DNA of 64,000 nt from the NCBI GenBank assembly GCA_029946065.1, contig JAQSDU010000014.1:62001-126000 (forward strand), read 5' to 3'. A program made the translations under genes and the position numbers. The notes beneath the pieces were generated by a model. That model did not search any database. It was not told the DNA's origin and worked only from the letters and a program-made list of their open reading frames with translations. The DNA comes from Flavobacterium sp. GTDB taxonomy: Bacteria > Bacteroidota > Bacteroidia > Flavobacteriales > Flavobacteriaceae. Shown here piece by piece: positions 27,125-35,559 of the stretch. How positions within the stretch are numbered: position 1 is the stretch's first letter; each line of letters begins with the position of its first letter.

Positions 27125-27171
27125 AAAAAAATCCGGCTTTTCTTGGCCGGAGTTTTTTTGTTTTTTTTTTA
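27125..27171. terminator. Bidirectional terminator
   Basis: TCCGGC (27132-27137) and GCCGGA (27146-27151) form a stem with an A-run before and a long T-run after. It separates the plus-strand adhesin operon from the minus-strand cysteine synthase-like gene. Confidence 0.6.
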
Positions 27172-27189
27172 TATTTAGAATCTTAAAGT

Positions 27190-28230
27190 CTATTTAATAA
27201 ATTCTATTTTTTGTGCTTCCTCTGCATTAACACTATCGAAAAAGCCTTGTTCATTCATCCAATCATCACTAAAAACCTTGCTCATGTATCTTGAACCGTG
27301 GTCTGGAAAAATGGCGATAACATTACTATTTTCGTCAAACTCACCTTCTTCAGCATATTGCTTGATGGCTTGCATAACCGCTCCTGATGTATAGCCTACA
27401 AAAAGCCCTTCTTTTTTTGCGATTTCTCTTGTAGTATGCGCACTTTGTTCATCGGTAACTTTCATAAAATGATCAATGATATCGAAATCTGTAGCCGTTG
27501 GAATCAAGTTTTTTCCTAATCCTTCTATTCTGTATGGATAGATTTCATCAGCATCGAACTCTTTAGTCTCATGGTATTTTTTCAATACAGAACCAAAAGC
27601 ATCAACGCCTAAAATCCTGATATTTGGATTCTTTTCTTTAAGGAATTTCGCAGCACCAGAAATGGTTCCACCCGTTCCGCTGCAAGCAACAAGATGGGTT
27701 ATTTTTCCGTTGGTTTGTTCCCATATTTCAGGGCCAGTTGACTTATAATGTGCATCGATGTTCAACTGGTTAAAATACTGGTTGATATACACCGATCCTT
27801 TTGTTTCTTCGTGCAAACGCTTAGCAACATTGTAATAAGAACGCTCATCATCGGCAGAAACATGCGCCGGACAAACATAAACTTTCGCACCAAGACTGCG
27901 CAACATATCAATTTTATCTTTTGATGATTTTGAACTTACAGCAAGAATACAACTGTAACCTTTAATGATGCTAACCATAGCAAGACTAAAACCAGTATTG
28001 CCGGAAGTTGTTTCGATGATGGTATCACCAGGCGTTAAAATGCCTCTTTTTTCTGCTTCTTCAATAATGTATAATGCAATTCTGTCTTTCGTGGAATGTC
28101 CCGGATTAAAGGCCTCTACTTTAGCATAGAAATTACCTTTTAACGCTTGGGTTATATTATTAAGTCTAATAAGTGGTGTATTTCCTATTAAACCTAATAC
28201 ATTATCGTGAGCTTTTATATCTTCTTTCAT
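27190..28230 (-). CDS. PLP-dependent cysteine synthase/cystathionine beta-synthase-like enzyme
   Basis: The 346-aa protein is a fold-type II PLP enzyme. The PLP lysine is Lys48 in [11 protein letters not shown]; the phosphate loop is [16 protein letters not shown]; the substrate loop is [12 protein letters not shown]. It makes cysteine from O-acetylserine or cystathionine from homocysteine and serine; length and the lack of C-terminal CBS domains do not decide. The sequence around the lysine is HSTKDR, not the more common GSVKDR. It is a single gene with its own terminator. Substrate is undecided. Confidence 0.82.
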   Translation of the reverse strand: MKEDIKAHDNVLGLIGNTPLIRLNNITQALKGNFYAKVEAFNPGHSTKDRIALYIIEEAEKRGILTPGDTIIETTSGNTGFSLAMVSIIKGYSCILAVSSKSSKDKIDMLRSLGAKVYVCPAHVSADDERSYYNVAKRLHEETKGSVYINQYFNQLNIDAHYKSTGPEIWEQTNGKITHLVACSGTGGTISGAAKFLKEKNPNIRILGVDAFGSVLKKYHETKEFDADEIYPYRIEGLGKNLIPTATDFDIIDHFMKVTDEQSAHTTREIAKKEGLFVGYTSGAVMQAIKQYAEEGEFDENSNVIAIFPDHGSRYMSKVFSDDWMNEQGFFDSVNAEEAQKIEFIK

Positions 28231-28309
28231 AAAATAAATTAGTCAAGGCGCGCTCAAAAATCAAAGTACATGACTTCGGAACATTGCAAAGTTAATAAAA
28301 TATTTTAAA

Positions 28310-30442
28310 CTATTTTTTTATTCCTTCTAAATCTAACAAAAAACTGAATTCCTTTGCCAGCTCCTTCAACGCCTCAAACCTTCCCGAAGCGCCACCATGC
28401 CCAGCATCCATATTGGTATCTAGGAACAAAAGTTTTTTATCGGTTTTCATAACACGCAATTTCGCCACCCATTTCGCTGGTTCCCAATATTGCACTTGAG
28501 AATCATGAAGTCCGGTCGAAACATACATATTCGGATAATCCTGCGCTTTCACATTGTCATAAGGCGAATAGGATTTCATATAATCATAATATTCCTTTTT
28601 ATTCGGATTTCCCCATTCGTCATATTCTCCTGTTGTAAGCGGAATACTGTCGTCGAGCATCGTGGTTACGACATCTACAAAAGGAACCTGCGCGATAACA
28701 CCATTATACAATTCTGGAGCCATGTTGACAACTGCTCCCATCAACAATCCGCCTGCAGAACCGCCTTCTGCATATAAATGTTCTGATGAAGTATATTTTT
28801 TCGCAATAAGAAATTTTGAACAATCGATAAAATCAGTAAATGTATTTTTCTTGTGTAATAATTTTCCGTCTTCATACCAGTGTCTGCCAAGCTCTTCTCC
28901 GCCGCGGATGTGCGCAATCACGTAAACAAACCCGCGATCCAAAAGCGACAATCGCGTTGATGAAAAATAAGCGTCCATCGAAGCACCATAAGAACCATAA
29001 GCATACAAAAGCACCGGATTTTTACCATTTTTCTTCAATCCGTTTCTGTACACAACCGACATTGGGATTTTCGTTCCATCACCAGCGGTCGCCCAAACGC
29101 GTTCTTCGGTATAATTTTTTTTATCAAATTTTCCGCCTAAAACTTCTTGTTCTTTTTTGATTTCTTTGGCTTTGGTTTTCATATTGAAATCAATCACAGA
29201 TGACGGTGTTGCCATCGATTGGTAGCTGTAGCGCAGTATATCCGTGTCAAAATCGACGTTAGAAGTCGTAAATGCAGTATAAGTTTCACTTTCAAAAGGC
29301 AGATAATAATCCCCTTTCCCACTCCACGGACGAATTTGGATTTTATGGAGTCCATTCGCACGTTCTTCCACAACAAGATAATCCTTGAAAATCTCAAAAT
29401 CTTCGAGCAAAACATCTTTTCGGTGTGCGATTAGATCTTTCCAATTGCTTTTTGAAGTGGCATTTTCAGGCGTTTTCATCAGCTTGAAATTCTCTGCTTT
29501 GTCTATGTTGGTGCGGATATAAAACGCATCGTTATAATGTGAAATACTATATTCCATACCGCGCACGCGTTTTTGAAAAATCCTAAATTCACCATTTGGA
29601 TTGTCTGCTTCCAAAATCCTGGATTCTGTTGTAAGTGTACTAGAAGACTCGATAATCAAATATTTTCGAGATTTCGATTTACTGATGTCAACATTAAAAG
29701 TGTCGTCGGTTTCGTCAAAAACCAAAACATCGTTTTTAGAATCGGTGCCAATGATGTGTTTGTAAACCTTGTCGGAACGCAATGTAACTTTGTCCTGACG
29801 GGTATAAAAAATTGTTTTATTATCATTCGCCCAAACAGAACTTCCAGTGGTATTTTCTATCTTATCTGAAAGAATTGCTCCGGTTTCGAGGTTTTTCGCC
29901 TGAATCGTATAAATCCTTCTTCCGACAATATCGGTTCCAAAAGTTGCCCATTTGTTATCCGGACTTATGCTAAATCCGCCCAACTGAAAGAAAGAATGCC
30001 CTTTTGCCCACTCATTACAATTGAATAAAATTGCTTCTTTCGCCGAAAGGCTGCCTTTTTTACGCGAATAAATCGGATAATCTTGACCAGTTTCGTAGCG
30101 TGTGATATAAAAATATTCGTTGAAAAAATAAGGTACCGAAGCATCATCTTCTTTGATTCTGCCTTTCATTTCGGCAAATAAATCTTTTTGAAAATCTTTT
30201 GTATGCGCCGTCATCTGATTGTAATAATCATTTTCTTTGTTCAGATAATCAATGACTTCCGGATTTTCGCGATCGTTGAGCCAATAATAGTTATCGGTTC
30301 GTTTGTCGCCATGTTTTTTAAGGATTTTCGGGATAATTTTTGCAACAGGAGGTTGTAGATTTTCTACCATTTTGGAATCGTTTTTTTTAGCACAAGAGGC
30401 TGCAAAAATAATATAAAGACCTAGAAAGATTTTGTTTTTCAT
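28310..30442 (-). CDS. S9 family prolyl oligopeptidase (lipoprotein)
   Basis: The 710-aa protein starts with a lipobox signal (FAASCAKKND), so it should be a lipoprotein of the periplasm or outer membrane. An N-terminal beta-propeller (residues 80-420) precedes an alpha/beta hydrolase domain with nucleophile motif GGSAGGLLMGAVVN, an Asp in GLHDSQVQYW and the His in GHGGASGRFE. Of the S9A/oligopeptidase B group (protease II), it should cut short peptides after Pro or basic residues. No linked genes suggest a specific role. Confidence 0.9.
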   Translation of the reverse strand: MKNKIFLGLYIIFAASCAKKNDSKMVENLQPPVAKIIPKILKKHGDKRTDNYYWLNDRENPEVIDYLNKENDYYNQMTAHTKDFQKDLFAEMKGRIKEDDASVPYFFNEYFYITRYETGQDYPIYSRKKGSLSAKEAILFNCNEWAKGHSFFQLGGFSISPDNKWATFGTDIVGRRIYTIQAKNLETGAILSDKIENTTGSSVWANDNKTIFYTRQDKVTLRSDKVYKHIIGTDSKNDVLVFDETDDTFNVDISKSKSRKYLIIESSSTLTTESRILEADNPNGEFRIFQKRVRGMEYSISHYNDAFYIRTNIDKAENFKLMKTPENATSKSNWKDLIAHRKDVLLEDFEIFKDYLVVEERANGLHKIQIRPWSGKGDYYLPFESETYTAFTTSNVDFDTDILRYSYQSMATPSSVIDFNMKTKAKEIKKEQEVLGGKFDKKNYTEERVWATAGDGTKIPMSVVYRNGLKKNGKNPVLLYAYGSYGASMDAYFSSTRLSLLDRGFVYVIAHIRGGEELGRHWYEDGKLLHKKNTFTDFIDCSKFLIAKKYTSSEHLYAEGGSAGGLLMGAVVNMAPELYNGVIAQVPFVDVVTTMLDDSIPLTTGEYDEWGNPNKKEYYDYMKSYSPYDNVKAQDYPNMYVSTGLHDSQVQYWEPAKWVAKLRVMKTDKKLLFLDTNMDAGHGGASGRFEALKELAKEFSFLLDLEGIKK

Positions 30443-30473
30443 AAAAATTACAGCTTATGTTACCGCAATGTAA

Positions 30474-30481
30474 TAAATTTG
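30474..30481 (+). promoter_or_regulatory. Candidate -7 element for the YbaB-family gene
   Basis: TAAATTTG, an exact TAnnTTTG match, sits 30 bases before the ATG at 30512. No convincing TTG lies at the expected upstream distance. Confidence 0.35.
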
Positions 30482-30511
30482 TTCAAATTTTAAACCTTAA
30501 ACTTTTTTATC

Positions 30512-30838
30512 ATGTTCGGAGACTTAATGGGAATGATGGGCAAAATGCAGGAAGCCCAAAAAAAAATAGAAGAAGCAAAAAACCGTCTTAATACAATTTT
30601 GATTGATGAACAAAGCAGCGACGGCCTTTTGAAGGTAACAATTACCGCCAACAGAACAATAAAATCCGTTAGCATAACTGATGCTTTATTGGAAGACAAA
30701 GAACAGCTCGAAGATTATTTTATCTTAGTAATGAACAAAGCCATCGAAAAAGCCACTGCCATCAATGAAGCTGAACTTGCCGATGCAGCAAAAGTAGATT
30801 TACCGGTGATCCCAGGGATGGAAGATATGTTTAAGTGA
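30512..30838 (+). CDS. YbaB/EbfC family nucleoid-associated protein
   Basis: The 108-aa protein matches the YbaB/EbfC family: an N-terminal helix ([20 protein letters not shown]), a central beta-sheet ([19 protein letters not shown]) and a C-terminal helical region ending in PGMEDMF. Members are small dimeric DNA-binding proteins in the cytoplasm, often near recR/dnaX; here they are not adjacent. The next gene is on the opposite strand with a perfect 20-bp palindrome between. Confidence 0.9.
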   Translation: MFGDLMGMMGKMQEAQKKIEEAKNRLNTILIDEQSSDGLLKVTITANRTIKSVSITDALLEDKEQLEDYFILVMNKAIEKATAINEAELADAAKVDLPVIPGMEDMFK

Positions 30839-30850
30839 TTTTTGATTGCA

Positions 30851-30893
30851 GATTTAAGATTGCAGATTTATGTTAAATCTGCAATCTTAAATC
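30851..30893. terminator. Perfect 20-bp palindrome between convergent genes
   Basis: GATTTAAGATTGCAGATTTA (30851-30870) and its exact complement (30874-30893) flank a TGT loop. It is built from GATTTAAGATT-type words seen elsewhere in the window. It sits between convergent ybaB-family and ltaE genes and probably ends both transcripts. Confidence 0.5.
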
Positions 30894-30902
30894 TTAAATT
30901 AG

Positions 30903-31931
30903 TTACTTTGTTCCAATCCGCTCCAGCGTTTCCAGCACATAACTGTGCATCACTTCACGGTAGTCCAGATGCGTGACAATACGGAGTTTCCCATGACCCA
31001 TTGCGCTAATGTGGATATTTCTTTCTTTTAATTTTGCAATCAGCAAGTTGTCATCTAAGCCTTTTCTGACTTCAAAAATCAATATATTGGTTTCAATTGG
31101 TTCGACTTTTTCTACCCAACTAAGTTTTGACAAAGCCGCACCCAATTCTTTCGCCCGACGGTGGTCTTCTGCCAATCTTGCGATATTGTTATCCAAAGCA
31201 TATATACCTGCGGCAGCCAAATAACCTACTTGTCGCATACCGCCACCTAATATTTTTCTGACTCTTAACGCCCTGTCGATAGTCGCTCTATCCGAAACTA
31301 ACAATGAACCAATTGGCGCACCCAATCCTTTCGACAAGCAAACAGAAATTGTATCAAAAATTTGCCCATAAGACTTCGGATTCTCTTTTGTTACCACCAA
31401 AGCATTCCACAAACGCGCACCATCCAAGTGAAATTTCAGGTTGTTTTGCTGACAGACTTGTTTTATTTTAACCAATTCATTGATATCATAACAAGCGCCG
31501 CCACCTTTGTTCGTTGTGTTTTCAACACATACTAAACTCGTAAGCGGGCTGTGGTAAAACTCGGGTAAATTAACCGCACCAGCTACTTGCGCCGCCGTAA
31601 TCATACCACGGTTTCCATCCAAAAGGCAACAAGAAACGCCACTATTGAACGAAACGCCACCGCCTTCATAATTAAAAACGTGCGCCCATTTGTCGGCTAT
31701 AAGTTGCTCTCCGGGTTGTGTATGCAGTTTAATTGCAGTCTGATTCGCCATCGTTCCCGACGGAAAAAACATTGCTGCTTCCATCCCAAACATTTCGGCC
31801 ACCTTGTCCTGAAGCGCATTTACGGTAGGGTCTTGTTTATAGACATCATCGCCTACTTGTGCTTGGAACATATAGCGCAACATTTCCTGTGAAGGTTTCG
31901 TTACGGTGTCGCTTACCAAATTTATTTCCAT
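30903..31931 (-). CDS. ltaE: Low-specificity L-threonine aldolase
   Basis: The 342-aa protein is a fold-type I PLP enzyme that cleaves threonine to glycine and acetaldehyde. Motifs seen are LVSDTVTKPSQEML, FPSGTMANQTAIKLH, FHLDGARLWNAL and the PLP lysine in VCLSKGLGAPIGS. Length fits the family. It is divergent from prfB with 48 bases between the starts, so the two share a compact promoter region. Confidence 0.9.
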   Translation of the reverse strand: MEINLVSDTVTKPSQEMLRYMFQAQVGDDVYKQDPTVNALQDKVAEMFGMEAAMFFPSGTMANQTAIKLHTQPGEQLIADKWAHVFNYEGGGVSFNSGVSCCLLDGNRGMITAAQVAGAVNLPEFYHSPLTSLVCVENTTNKGGGACYDINELVKIKQVCQQNNLKFHLDGARLWNALVVTKENPKSYGQIFDTISVCLSKGLGAPIGSLLVSDRATIDRALRVRKILGGGMRQVGYLAAAGIYALDNNIARLAEDHRRAKELGAALSKLSWVEKVEPIETNILIFEVRKGLDDNLLIAKLKERNIHISAMGHGKLRIVTHLDYREVMHSYVLETLERIGTK

Positions 31932-31949
31932 ATTGTCAAAAGGATGTCT

Positions 31950-31970
31950 TATTTTTGTGGGACAAAATTA
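31950..31970. promoter_or_regulatory. Back-to-back -7 elements, ltaE/prfB
   Basis: TATTTTTG (31950-31957, plus) points toward prfB and TAATTTTG (31963-31970, minus) toward ltaE; both match TAnnTTTG. The -33 parts would fall inside the opposite genes and are not convincing. Confidence 0.4.
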
Positions 31971-31979
31971 CGAACTATT

Positions 31980-33075
31980 ATGACAAATACCGAACAAATT
32001 AAAGGTATTGTGGAGCGCCTTGGTGCGTTGAGGAGGTATCTTTGACGTTGATGCCAAACTGATAGAAATATCCAACGAGGAAGAAAAAACCCTCGCTCCC
32101 GACTTTTGGAACAACCCGAAAGAAGCCGAAGCCTATGTGAAAGTACTCCGATCCAAAAAGAAATGGATTGAAGATTACAACAAAGGTGTCCAACTTGGTG
32201 ATGAATTGCAACTGGCTTACGAATTTTTCCGCGAAGGGGAATTGACAGAAGCAGAACTCGACGACAGCTACCACCAAACCAATACGCATATCGAAAACCT
32301 TGAGTTTCGAAACATGCTTTCTGACCCAGGTGATTCGATGAGTGCCGTATTGCAAATTACTGCCGGAGCTGGTGGCACAGAAAGTTGTGATTGGGCATCG
32401 ATGCTCATGCGCATGTACATGATGTGGGGTGAAAAGAACGGCTATAAAATCAAAGAGCTCAATTTTCAGGAAGGTGAGGTTGCCGGCATCAAAACCGTAA
32501 CACTCGAATTTGAAGGCGATTATTCTTTTGGCTACCTCAAAGGTGATAACGGCGTGCATCGTTTGGTGCGCATTTCTCCTTTTGACAGCAATGGAAAACG
32601 CCACACTTCATTTGCCTCCGTCTATATTTACCCGCTCGTGGATGATACTATTGAAATCGACATCAATCCAGCAGATATTGAGATTATCACCTCGCGATCA
32701 AGCGGTGCCGGTGGGCAAAATGTTAACAAGGTGGAAACCAAAGTGCAACTGTTTCACAAGCCAACAGGAATACAAGTACAATGTTCTGAAACCCGCTCTC
32801 AGCAAGACAACAGACAGCGTGCCATGCAAATGCTACGTTCTCAATTGTATGAAATCGAGTTAAAAAAACAAATGGCACAACGCGCCGACATCGAGGCGGG
32901 AAAAATGAAAATCGAATGGGGTTCGCAGATACGAAACTACGTAATGCATCCTTATAAACTCGTTAAAGACGTGCGCACGCAATATGAAACCAGCGATGTT
33001 GAAGGCGTTATGAATGGCGAGATCGATGAATTCTTGAAGGCCTATTTGATGATGATGGGACAGAAAGAGGAATGA
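31980..33075 (+). CDS. prfB: Peptide chain release factor 2, with programmed frameshift
   Basis: RF2 frees the finished protein at UGA and UAA codons. Translation starts at ATG 31980, reads 21 codons to CTT, meets an in-frame TGA at 32043 and must shift +1 to continue with GAC at 32044; the total is about 364 aa. The shifted frame joins the rest without a break. Downstream are the stop-recognition motif SPF ([13 protein letters not shown]) and the catalytic GGQ (GAGGQNVNK). A frame starting at 32137 would lack the N-terminal domain and is not the true start. It is divergent from ltaE. Confidence 0.95.
32031..32046 (+). promoter_or_regulatory. Programmed +1 frameshift site of prfB
   Basis: AGGAGGTATCTTTGAC contains an internal Shine-Dalgarno-like AGGAGG, the slippery CTT, and TGA followed by C, a weak stop context. 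It matches the classical autoregulatory prfB signal almost base for base: low RF2 favours the shift, high RF2 favours termination. Confidence 0.93.
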
Positions 33076-33079
33076 GTTT

Positions 33080-33266
33080 GGATTGCTTCTTTACTCGCAT
33101 TCGTCATTGCGAGGAACGAAGCAATTCCAATTACTATTCTGGTAAAATTGTTGCTGTGTCTATGAGGAGATGGCGCCCGTGCCTCGCAATGACAGCGTTG
33201 AGGGAAATGACAGCGTTAGCATATTCTTTATGCTGCCTCGTCATTGCGAGGAACGGGCGCCATCTC
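33080..33266. repeat. Dispersed TCATTGCGAGGAACG repeat block, left of the GIY-YIG gene
   Basis: The block contains TCATTGCGAGGAACGAAGCAA (33103-33123), a 27-base arm GAGATGGCGCCCGT... (33167-33193) and its inverted partner (33240-33266) with one mismatch. It also has short GACAGCGTT direct repeats (33191-33199 and 33209-33217). The rightmost arm is the exact inverse of 33599-33625, on the other side of the nuclease gene. TCATTGCGAGGAACG repeats are widespread in Bacteroidota by memory. Confidence 0.75.
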
Positions 33267-33289
33267 ACAACCAATAAATTTTATACGCC

Positions 33290-33595
33290 ATGAAACCTGG
33301 ATTTATCTACATTATTACGAATAAAGCAAACACCGTTCTTTATATAGGTGTAACCTCTAATCTTCCTGAACGCATTCTCGAGCATAAGGAAAAACGGTAT
33401 GAAATTTCTTTTTCAGCAAGATACAACGTTAATAAACTTGTTTATTACGAGCAATTCCAGATGATTGGTGATGCGATTGGACGGGAAAAACAAATCAAAG
33501 CCGGTTCAAGAGCAGCTAAAGTTGCCCTAATAAACGCGATGAACCCGAATTGGGATGATTTGTACGAAGACATTAAGAATATTATGACTTTGTAA
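33290..33595 (+). CDS. Small GIY-YIG endonuclease family protein
   Basis: The 101-aa protein is a stand-alone GIY-YIG nuclease domain: GFIYIIT (GIY position), VLYIGVTSNL (YIG), Arg28 in PERI, His32, Glu66 in GREKQIK and Asn85 in MNPNWDD. All expected catalytic residues are present, so it appears intact. It is bounded by 27-bp inverted repeats of the TCATTGCGAGGAACG type. Such small GIY-YIG genes have no firm physiological role known to me; a link with the repeats is inferred from position. Confidence 0.85.
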   Translation: MKPGFIYIITNKANTVLYIGVTSNLPERILEHKEKRYEISFSARYNVNKLVYYEQFQMIGDAIGREKQIKAGSRAAKVALINAMNPNWDDLYEDIKNIMTL

Positions 33596-33598
33596 TTC

Positions 33599-33625
33599 GA
33601 GATGGCGCCCGTTCCTCGCAATGAC
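33599..33625. repeat. Right arm of the inverted repeat around the GIY-YIG gene
   Basis: It is the exact reverse complement (27 of 27) of 33240-33266. It begins 4 bases after the GIY-YIG stop codon. Confidence 0.85.
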
Positions 33626-33743
33626 AATATCCCCGCAATGACAGTATTGTAATTGAGGTAATTATTCAACTACAGTAAAAGCCCAACAATAAAAAAGACC
33701 CACCTAAAATTTTCATTATTTATAAAATAATAACAAAAATAAT

Positions 33744-33921
33744 TATCTTCAAATAAAAATTTTTATCTTCAAATAGATTTTCCTTATCTTCAAATAATTA
33801 TTTATATACCACAAACTATAATTTTATATCTTCAAATAATATTAAATTATCTACATACAATAAAAAGTTATAATAAAATAAATTATCTTTTCTTCATATA
33901 AAAATATTTTATATTCAATAA
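33744..33921. repeat. Phased 12-mer repeat array, period 20-21 bp
   Basis: TATCTTCAAATA occurs exactly at 33744, 33764, 33785 and 33827; the intervals are 20, 21 and 42 bp. Degenerate copies follow in the same phase at 33848 (9 of 12), 33869 (9 of 12), 33889 (10 of 12) and 33910 (9 of 12), and at 33806 only the CAAA core is kept. The spacing places all copies on one face of the DNA helix. The array ends 38 bases before the ATG of the unknown gene at 33959. In such AT-rich DNA the weak copies could be chance; the four exact ones are hard to explain so. Confidence 0.7.
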
Positions 33922-33958
33922 ATATTTGATTATTTTTAACCTATAAAAACACTTTTTT

Positions 33959-34609
33959 ATGAAAAAAAATGAATTAGTTCGGGATTATCGCTTTACTGAT
34001 GCAGTACTTTATATAAAATCGAAGGCTTTAATTGGTAATATCCAAAGAGACCAAGCAGCATTTCAGGATTTTGGAATAACCTCAGAAGTCCTTGAGGCAT
34101 TTAGCAATAGCATCAATACATTTTCGGATATGCCGAGCGATGAAGAAGGATTGGGAAGCCAAATGACCGCTACACAGCAAAAAGATGCCGCCGGCGAGAT
34201 GCTGAAATTATCAATAAAAAATGTAATGGGACGCGTGCAGCTAAAATTTGGCATCAGGAGTGCACGTTACAAACATTTCGGAACAACGAAGCTGTCAACG
34301 CAAACTGATGCAGAGCTGCTCATTACCGCGAAAAGAGTGGTTATTGCAGGTCATTATTTCATGAACGAATTGGTTCCTTATGGCCTTACGGAAGCGTTGC
34401 TTGCGCAATTAACCGACCTAAGTACCGAATTTGAAAACCTTATTGTGCAGCAACGCATGAAAGTCGGCGAGCGCGAAATCATGACCGAAGACCGTATTCT
34501 GATAGGTAATGCGCTTTATAAAACACTTTCGGATTTTGCCAATATCGGGACAACGATTTGGGCATCGGTGAGCGAGGCGAAATATAATGACTACTTGATT
34601 TATTCCTGA
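33959..34609 (+). CDS. Conserved Bacteroidota protein of unknown function (216 aa)
   Basis: The protein is mainly helical, with no signal peptide or membrane segment. I do not recognise a domain, but from memory proteins of the same length and with a similar start (MKKNELxxxYRFxDA) and end (EAKYNDYVIY) occur in several Bacteroidota, often in more than one copy. The most unusual thing is its leader: a phased 12-mer array directly before the gene. No linked gene hints at a function. Confidence 0.6.
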   Translation: MKKNELVRDYRFTDAVLYIKSKALIGNIQRDQAAFQDFGITSEVLEAFSNSINTFSDMPSDEEGLGSQMTATQQKDAAGEMLKLSIKNVMGRVQLKFGIRSARYKHFGTTKLSTQTDAELLITAKRVVIAGHYFMNELVPYGLTEALLAQLTDLSTEFENLIVQQRMKVGEREIMTEDRILIGNALYKTLSDFANIGTTIWASVSEAKYNDYLIYS

Positions 34610-34722
34610 TACTCGTAAAAACCGTTGGTTGCAATTAATGTTCGTATCATAAGGAAAATTAATTCCACACAAATTGCAACGATAAAAAACCTATTTTTGG
34701 AATACCAATAAACACCAATAAA

Positions 34723-35559
34723 ATGAAACGAATACTGCTTTGCTGGCTCCTACTGTGCTTTACAATTACATACAGTCAAAATCTAAAAGTGATGACCTAT
34801 AATTTAAGGTTCGACAATCCAGCCGATGGCGAGAACCAATGGAAATTGCGCAAGGAATTCCTCACTGGGCAGATCGCTTTTTATGAACCCGATTTCTTCG
34901 GTACGCAAGAAGGAAAGCTGCACCAATTGCAATACATAGACAGTACGCTAACCGATTATAAATGGATCGGGAAAGGCCGCGATAATTCACCTACAGGCGG
35001 CGAATATAGCGCACTTTTTTACAATGCAGAGAAATATAAAATTATAAAACAAAATACATTCTGGTTGTCGGAAACGCCCGAAAAAGTCTCCAAAGGCTGG
35101 GATGCAATGTTTGAAAGGATCTGCACATGGGGATTGTTCGAGAACATCAAAACCAAAAAACGTTTTTATGTTTTTAATACCCATTTTGACCATGTGGGCG
35201 AAATTGCACGTACCAATAGCGCCAAACTAATTTATGAAACAATAACCAACGTTAACGCCGAAAAACTACCCGTGATCTTGACTGGCGATTTTAACAGCGA
35301 GGTGAGTAGCAAAGCCTATTTTTTCTTGTCATCAAAGATGAATGATGCAAAAGTCATCAGTACAACCGAGCCTTTTGGTCCGTCGGGAACTTTTAATAAC
35401 TTCGAATTTCATAAACCGGTCAGTTTGCTAATTGATTATATTTTTACCAGCAAAAACAATATTAACGTCTTGAAATATGCCGTGTTGAGCGACTCAAAAG
35501 ACTGTAAATATCCATCAGATCACTTGCCGGTTTATGTTGAACTTGAATTTAAAAAGTAA
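34723..35559 (+). CDS. Secreted endonuclease/exonuclease/phosphatase family protein
   Basis: The 278-aa protein has a signal peptide ending in TYSQ. The mature part is an EEP-fold hydrolase with LKVMTYNLRFDNP (Asn/metal site), FFGTQEGKLHQL (Glu), NTHFDHVGEIAR (His), LTGDFNSEVSSK (Asp, Asn) and YPSDHLPVYVELE (Asp-His). Family members cut phosphodiester or phosphomonoester bonds in nucleic acids or lipids; the exact substrate cannot be read. A TATTTTTG at 34692-34699 could be its -7 box. It overlaps the next gene by one base, so they are cotranscribed. Confidence 0.88.
   Translation: MKRILLCWLLLCFTITYSQNLKVMTYNLRFDNPADGENQWKLRKEFLTGQIAFYEPDFFGTQEGKLHQLQYIDSTLTDYKWIGKGRDNSPTGGEYSALFYNAEKYKIIKQNTFWLSETPEKVSKGWDAMFERICTWGLFENIKTKKRFYVFNTHFDHVGEIARTNSAKLIYETITNVNAEKLPVILTGDFNSEVSSKAYFFLSSKMNDAKVISTTEPFGPSGTFNNFEFHKPVSLLIDYIFTSKNNINVLKYAVLSDSKDCKYPSDHLPVYVELEFKK

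Larger units (their letters stand above)
33596..33958. other. Gene-free region with inverted repeat and phased array
   Basis: This 363-base region between the GIY-YIG gene and the unknown gene holds the right 27-bp repeat arm (33599-33625), a second partial copy (CCCCGCAATGACAG near 33631-33644) and the 12-mer array 33744-33921. No coding sequence was seen. Confidence 0.7.

Noticed and set aside
33072..33293. Open frame of 73 codons right after prfB
   Set aside because: It reads through the TCATTGCGAGGAACG repeat (giving HCEERSN-type residues), a known source of false genes.
33744..33921. CRISPR array
   Set aside because: Repeats are only 12 bases, spacers are 8-9 bases and AT-rich, and no cas gene is present.
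33744..33921. Plasmid replication origin with iterons
   Set aside because: The period would fit iterons, but no replication initiator gene is near and the surroundings are chromosomal core genes.
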